Assembly (NCBI GenBank): GCA_038025085.1
Contig: CM076139.1
Span: forward strand, 48,030,807-48,094,806
Source of the DNA: Tetragonia tetragonoides
Taxonomy: Eukaryota; Streptophyta; Magnoliopsida; Caryophyllales; Aizoaceae
Direction: 5' to 3'
Length of the DNA: 64,000 bases
A program made the translations under genes and the position numbers. Under the pieces are notes generated by a model, which ran no database searches, was not told the origin of the DNA, and saw only the letters and a program-made list of their open reading frames with translations. This document shows, one piece after another, positions 59,642-64,000 of this stretch; position 1 is the stretch's first letter; the number at the start of each line of letters is the position of its first letter.

Positions 59642-59706
59642 AATAATAATAATAATAATATTAATAATAATAACAATAAATAATATTAATAATAATAATA
59701 ACAATA

Positions 59707-59742
<36 letters not shown>

Positions 59743-59750
59743 TAATAATA
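59642..59750. repeat. (AAT)n microsatellite
   Basis: AATAAT repeats with interruptions (AAC, AAAT) between the small hairpin and the large palindrome. Confidence 0.9.
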
Positions 59751-59760
59751 ATTTTTTTTT

Positions 59761-59989
59761 TGCACAGTCGTCTGCAATTTTCGACTCACCCTTGGGTGAG
59801 TCGTCTGCTAGAGGCGACTCACCCTTGGGTGAGTCGGAAATCTCAGACGACTCACCCTTGGGTGAGTCGTCTGTAACAGACGACTCACCCAAGGGTGAGT
59901 CGTCTGAGATTTCCGACTCACCCAAGGGTGAGTCGCCTCTAGCAGACGACTCACCCAAGGGTGAGTCGAAAATTGCAGACGACTGTGCA
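59761..59989. repeat. 229-base perfect palindrome made of nested palindromes
   Basis: Arms 59761-59873 and 59877-59989 are fully complementary around a three-base loop TAA (59874-59876). Each arm contains three units GACTCACCCTTGGGTGAGTC that are themselves palindromic. The units are separated by TCTGCTAGAGG, GGAAATCTCAGA and similar spacers. As RNA it would form one long perfect stem on either strand, suited to Dicer-like processing into siRNAs; as DNA it could extrude a cruciform. Confidence 0.9.
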
Positions 59990-60389
59990 AAAAAAATGCG
60001 CAAAAAAAATTTACCGGTGGTGGTTGTGCCGTGAGTGGTGGTGGTTGCCGGTGTGATGGTGTGGTGGTGAGGATGAGTGAGAGTGAGTGAGGAAGAGAGG
60101 ATGAGTGAGGAAGAGAGGATGAGTGAGAGTGAGTGAGGAAAAGGGGGGAGGGTAAAATTGGAAATTGGGGGGGCGGTAGCTAGTAAAAAGGGGCGGTATT
60201 TAGCAATTCACATTCAAAATTATGACCGTTCTTCTCCTTCCTTCCCATTGACAAAAGTTGTGGGGCCCGATTCTAATTTGGTTTTCTTTTCATTCTTTTT
60301 ATTTTTATTTTTTTTAATGAACCTCTTATTTGTGAAACATCATTTTATTTGTTATGAACATAACATCTATAATTTATGAATCATTACTT

Positions 60390-61400
60390 CATTAGGTTAA
60401 TTTTATATAAACCATTGATTTGTAATATATTATGAAGAATTATTAGCTTTTTTGGATGAACATTACGTTTATAACTTATGAACTATGAGATGATTTTAAA
60501 TAAACATTAGACTATTAGACTATTTTACATGAACCTTACGTTTATAACTACTTATGAATTATTCGGCTATTTAAAAGAACCTTTCATTTATAGATTATGA
60601 ACTATTAGGCTATTTTAAATGAACATTTTGTTTGTATGTAGCTTATGAACTATTAGGATATTTTAGATGAACATTACGTTTGTAGCTCTTGAATGATTAA
60701 ACTATTTTTACGCCCATTTCCACTTTCTGTCATTTCTTTCTTTTTCTTTTTTTTTGTTCTTTAATTTTTATCCTAACCTTTTTTTTCTTCTACTATGAAT
60801 TATTAGACTATTCTTAATAAACATTAAAATGAACAGTACGTTTGTAGCGTATGAACTATTAGACTATTCAAAATGAACCTTACGTTTAAAGCATATGAAC
60901 TATTGGACTATTCAAAATGAATCTTACGTTTATAGCATATGAGCTATTAGACTATTTTAAATGAACATTACGTTTATAGCATATGAACTATTAGACTATT
61001 TAAAATGAACATTACATAATAACTTATGAACTATTACACTATTTTGAATGAAAATTACGTTTATAGCATATGAAGTATTAGATTATTTTATATGAACCTT
61101 CCGTTTATAACTTATGAACTATTAGACTATTTTAAATGAACATTACGTTTATAACATATGAACTATTAGACTATTTAAAATGACCCTTATGTTTATAGCA
61201 TATTAACTATTTAAAATGACCCTTATGTTTATAGCATATGAACTATTAGGCTATTTTAAATGAATTTTGCGTTCATAACATATGAAGTATTAGAATATTT
61301 AAAGTGAACATTACATTTATAACTTACGAACATTACATTTATAATTGATGAAAAATTAGATTATGAACCATTAGTTTATTGATTTTGAACCACTAGGCTA
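60390..61400. repeat. Minisatellite array, unit about 44-46 bases
   Basis: About twenty diverged copies of a unit containing GAACTATTAGACTATTTTAA, ATGAACATTACGTTTATA and GCATATG. Copies are most alike in the middle (60830-61270) and fade at the edges. A poly(T) interruption with CTTTTTCTTTTTTT lies at 60740-60790. Confidence 0.85.
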
Positions 61401-61440
61401 TTTGTATTTTTTTTTTTTTTTAAAAGGCAAAACAACCAGG

Positions 61441-61910
61441 CTACCGAGAAGGTGAGCCTAAGGTGTCCCTATCCAATAAATTGGTTAGGGACTGGTCAAA
61501 GGGAACCAACCAGGAACACAACATGGGACATGAGTGACCTAAATGCGCCATGAAATCTGCAACAACATTTGGTTCTCTGAAGATGTGGAGCACCTCGACC
61601 CTGTCAAAACAATGGAGATCTTTCTTTGTGTCAATGAGAATATTTTCTATCTCCCAAGGGATATGCCATTCAGCTCTAATTGCTTTGATGACCGCCAGAT
61701 TATCACCTTCGATGGTAATATTTTTGTAGTCCAAAGCTCTAGCCTTTCGCACTCCTTCCCGAAGTCCAATTGCTTCCGCCATCAAAATCGAGCTAGTGCT
61801 GCAAGACTTTGCTCCTAGAGAGACAACTTCCCCCTTTTCATTACGGATTCCAGCTGCATCTTACGAGTTATTTATCTTGGAACCATCAAAATTAAGTTTG
61901 ACATAATTAT
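61441..61910 (-). pseudogene. RNase H-like domain of the LINE
   Basis: YVKLNFDGSK, a stop near 61861, DAAGIRNEKGEVV, MAEAIGLREGVRKARAL, ITIEGDNLAVIKAI and HIFREPNVVADFMAHLG match the RVT_3 RNase H domain of plant LINEs, including the conserved D (NFDGS), E (MAEA), D (EGD) and the final D (VAD). The domain would remove template RNA during reverse transcription. Confidence 0.8.
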
Positions 61911-62281
61911 GTCTGGGTAGTTTCCATTTGACGTTTAATCTGGGTTCGTTTGTCTTTTTTTAGCTTTGGGAAAGCCCCACTAGCATCAAACCCCAGTTCT
62001 TTCTCGAAGAGAGTTTTCCATTCCAGAAAGCTGATTTTACTAGAAATAGCTACTTGAAGCGGTGAAGTGACTAGATCATTAAAAATGACTTTATTCCTCG
62101 CAAACCATAGCATCCACCAGGTCATAATAAGAAGGTTGGTCATAATAAGAAGGTTGAAATATGCTGCAGATAGATTATTCTTTAGAAAATTTAGTCTTTC
62201 AGTGAAAGATGAAAGTTGACTAACATCCTTAACTAATTTGACATTACACAAAATTTCAACTTCTCTAACTGTTTGCTGTAA

Positions 62282-63524
62282 CACTGCAAGAAATGGGCGA
62301 GTTTGCTACCGCTTTATCGGTCGCAAAAGTAGACTTATCGGTCGCAAATTTGGGGTTCCGACCGATTTGTGACCGAACAAAGGAGGCAGCAAAAAACGCT
62401 GGTCGCAAGGTAAAAAAGCGACCAATAAATCGGTCGCAAAGAGGACTGACTGTTTAAAAAAATGTTACCGACCGATTAATCGGTCGGAACACAGAAAAAT
62501 GTTCTAAAAAAAATTAATTCCCAACTAATTGTTGGTTAGAAATATGACTAATTTTCAGCAGTTAAGTAAACCAAACTTCCTTAAAGAGCAAAAAGAAGTA
62601 AACCAACTTCCTTGAACCCAGATACCATAACCTTAAAAGCAGCAAATTTTATACAGAAAGAGCCAACAATTCCAAAATTAACATGAAACTTCAATATAAC
62701 GCTTAAAATTATTCAAAATTGTTAACAAATCTACCCAAAAACGAATCTAGTACAGAATAAACTAAACTAGCAAACAATGAAACTAAAACCCTACCTCTAA
62801 ACAACCAGAACAAAGATAATCAAAAATACCAACAGACTTCGAATTTGCCAAGATTCGTTTATAAATTGCAATGGAGGAGATGAAAACTATATCCAACTTG
62901 AGCTATTCCATAGTTGCGTCTTAATAACGAACCGCTCTTCAACTGTCGTAATTAGACCCAATTGCTCCCAAAATTAAACAGATCTACTTTAATTTCGCCT
63001 TGAATTGCCAAGATCGACCCTTGAATCGCTTTAATTTGAACTTGGTTGCGATTTTCAACCATGTGAAAATCTGGAAGAAAACGGGAAAAGAAGCGGATGT
63101 GAGAATGGTTATGTGAAGCTGGAGAATGTTTATGTGAAGATGAAGAAGGAGAGAGAAGAAAACTAGATGGGGGAAGAAGAGAGAAGAAAGCAAGATGGGG
63201 AAAGTGGGTGATGGATAGAACTATGGATGAGCACATGAGAGAGAAAGGAGAAGGGGGTAAGAAAATAAAAGGGGCGGAGATAATTAGAAAAGAGAAGGGG
63301 GCGAAAAAACCTAAGTGTCACTTTTATATGTTGTATTTGCAATTTATTTTACTTTTATTTCTTTTGTTTCAACGACCGAACATCGGTCGATAATTTTACG
63401 ACCGACATTAAATCAGTTGGTAATTTTCCAACCGACGGTATATCGGTTGGTAATTAGTAAACCTGCGACCGAATTAGAGTCGATCAGTATATATCGGTCG
63501 CTAAATCGCGTATTTCTTGTAGTG
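62282..63524. mobile_element. CACTA element 2, non-autonomous, 1243 bases
   Basis: The ends are CACTGCAAGAAATGGGCGA and, inverted, CACTACAAGAAATACGCGA. A perfect 3-base duplication TAA flanks them (62279-62281 and 63525-63527). Subterminal regions carry repeated TCGGTCGCAAA/CGACCGAT motifs on both sides. It sits in the LINE between the zf-RVT and RNase H domains. The interior (62540-63300) has no transposase; GA-rich 63130-63300 resembles a host 5' leader or promoter. Confidence 0.9.
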
Positions 63525-63527
63525 TAA

Positions 63528-63990
63528 GAAAGGGCAATAAAAAAAAAGATGAGAGTTATCTTCACACTGGTGGTTACAGAAACAACATTCCTGTGGAATA
63601 AAAATTTTACTCTGCTCAAGTCTTTTCTTGGTAGGTAATCCATCCAGGCATAGTTTCCAGATAAAGTATTTGACTTTAGGTGGGATATTCAAGTCCCATA
63701 TCCAGCTAAAGCTACACTTTGTGTTGATTTGGTCCTTGATACCTTGTGCTATCCATGCTGCAGATTTACAGAAAAAGTTCTCATCCGCTGCATAACCCCA
63801 ATAATACTTATCAGGGACTTCATTATAAGGAATCGGGATACCTTGGATTGCATGGATAGTTTTCTAAGAGACTACCCTCGAAATGAGAGTACAATCCCAA
63901 TAACCACTTGAATTAATGAACATGCTAATAGGAATGGATACATAAAAAAGGGAGTCGTCTGACGTAATATCATAAAACATATCTATTAGC
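63528..63990 (-). pseudogene. zf-RVT domain region of the LINE
   Basis: The minus strand reads LNIPPKVKYFIWKLCLDGLP, then CCFCNHQCEDNSHLFFYCP, a zinc-binding C-x2-C...H...C pattern of the zf-RVT domain found at the end of plant LINE reverse transcriptases. Upstream, in the same frame, IHAIQGIPIPYN and WGYAADENFFCKSAAW fit the connection region, with one stop near 63869. The domain is cut at CPFL by CACTA 2. Confidence 0.8.
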
Positions 63991-64000
63991 GGTACCGGAG

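Larger units (their letters stand above)
59334..60211. mobile_element. Long inverted-repeat element (MULE-like), 878 bases
   Basis: The ends carry CTAAATACCGCCCC and then CCCCAATTTCCAATTTTACC in inverted orientation, with arms of about 220 bases (59334-59567 and 59990-60211) holding CACTCATCCT repeats. ATTCAAAA flanks both sides (59326-59333 and 60212-60219), eight of an expected nine bases. The interior has a hairpin at about 59570-59641, an (AAT)n tract, and a 229-base perfect palindrome. No coding capacity; apparent frames come from the palindrome. Confidence 0.7.
61400..64000 (-). mobile_element. LINE (non-LTR retrotransposon), 3' part, interrupted by CACTA 2
   Basis: The minus strand carries, in order, the end of the reverse transcriptase connection region and zf-RVT domain (63990-63528), then after the CACTA insertion a linker (62278-61907) and the RNase H-like domain (61880-61441). 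A poly(A) tail appears as T-run 61409-61424 on the plus strand. The 5' part lies beyond the window. Stops and frameshifts show it is dead. Confidence 0.8.

Noticed and set aside
59686..60034. Frames on both strands with repeated DDSPLGES-type peptides
   Set aside because: The peptide repeats come from the perfect palindrome, and both strands are open because of the symmetry.

Overview
The window is nuclear DNA of a flowering plant, most likely a eudicot. The evidence is a seven-exon host gene with GT-AG introns, a canonical MIR319 hairpin, and a dense load of plant-type transposons. The Tat/Retand-type Ty3 elements with an antisense DUF7745 reading frame would fit Caryophyllales (for example Amaranthaceae or Silene relatives), but that is inference. 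Only two host loci are well supported: a complete cytosolic glyoxalase II gene (minus strand, 51428-56933) and a MIR319 precursor (minus strand, about 43570-43760).

Layout, left half. About 1-9858 is a decayed Ty3 element on the minus strand: LTR 8561-9858, primer site, gag, protease, a region with extra zinc knuckles, then integrase, with reverse transcriptase missing. Downstream of integrase, a plus-strand (antisense) DUF7745 pseudogene has its own TATA box and poly(A) signal. About 10770-21880 holds a second, older minus-strand Tat-like element. Its gag is split by a solo LTR (18589-19424) and its protease by a 5.2 kb CACTA-like transposon (11569-16726). Its pol is cut off just before reverse transcriptase by further insertions.

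Middle. From about 22.9 to 37.3 kb lies an unusual region. It carries about a dozen clusters of degenerate repeats with the core GGAGCCACCCC (or its complement), at least three tRNA-like modules, fragments of host genes (SPINDLY TPR exon, PP2C exon), and a diverged direct duplication. A 1.7 kb MULE with 198 bp terminal inverted repeats and a 9 bp target duplication has inserted into one of the repeat clusters. Then follow a GGGTC-rich hAT element (35471-36126), a Stowaway MITE (36505-36759) and a Pack-MULE-like element (37893-38899).

Right half. 38.9-46.2 kb is mostly single-copy-looking noncoding DNA containing MIR319. 46.2-50.9 kb has SINE-like, Harbinger-type and hAT elements. The glyoxalase II gene follows. 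57-60.2 kb holds a retroposon with a 14 bp target duplication and an 878 bp inverted-repeat element carrying a 229 bp perfect palindrome built of smaller palindromes. A roughly 45 bp minisatellite (60.4-61.4 kb) leads into the 3' end of a minus-strand LINE (zf-RVT and RNase H domains) that a CACTA element interrupts, with a clean TAA duplication.

The genes do not form an operon or pathway. The region is best read as two host loci in a nested-transposon landscape. The GGAGCCACCCC arrays with attached tRNA-like modules are the least explained structure and the best candidate for something undescribed.
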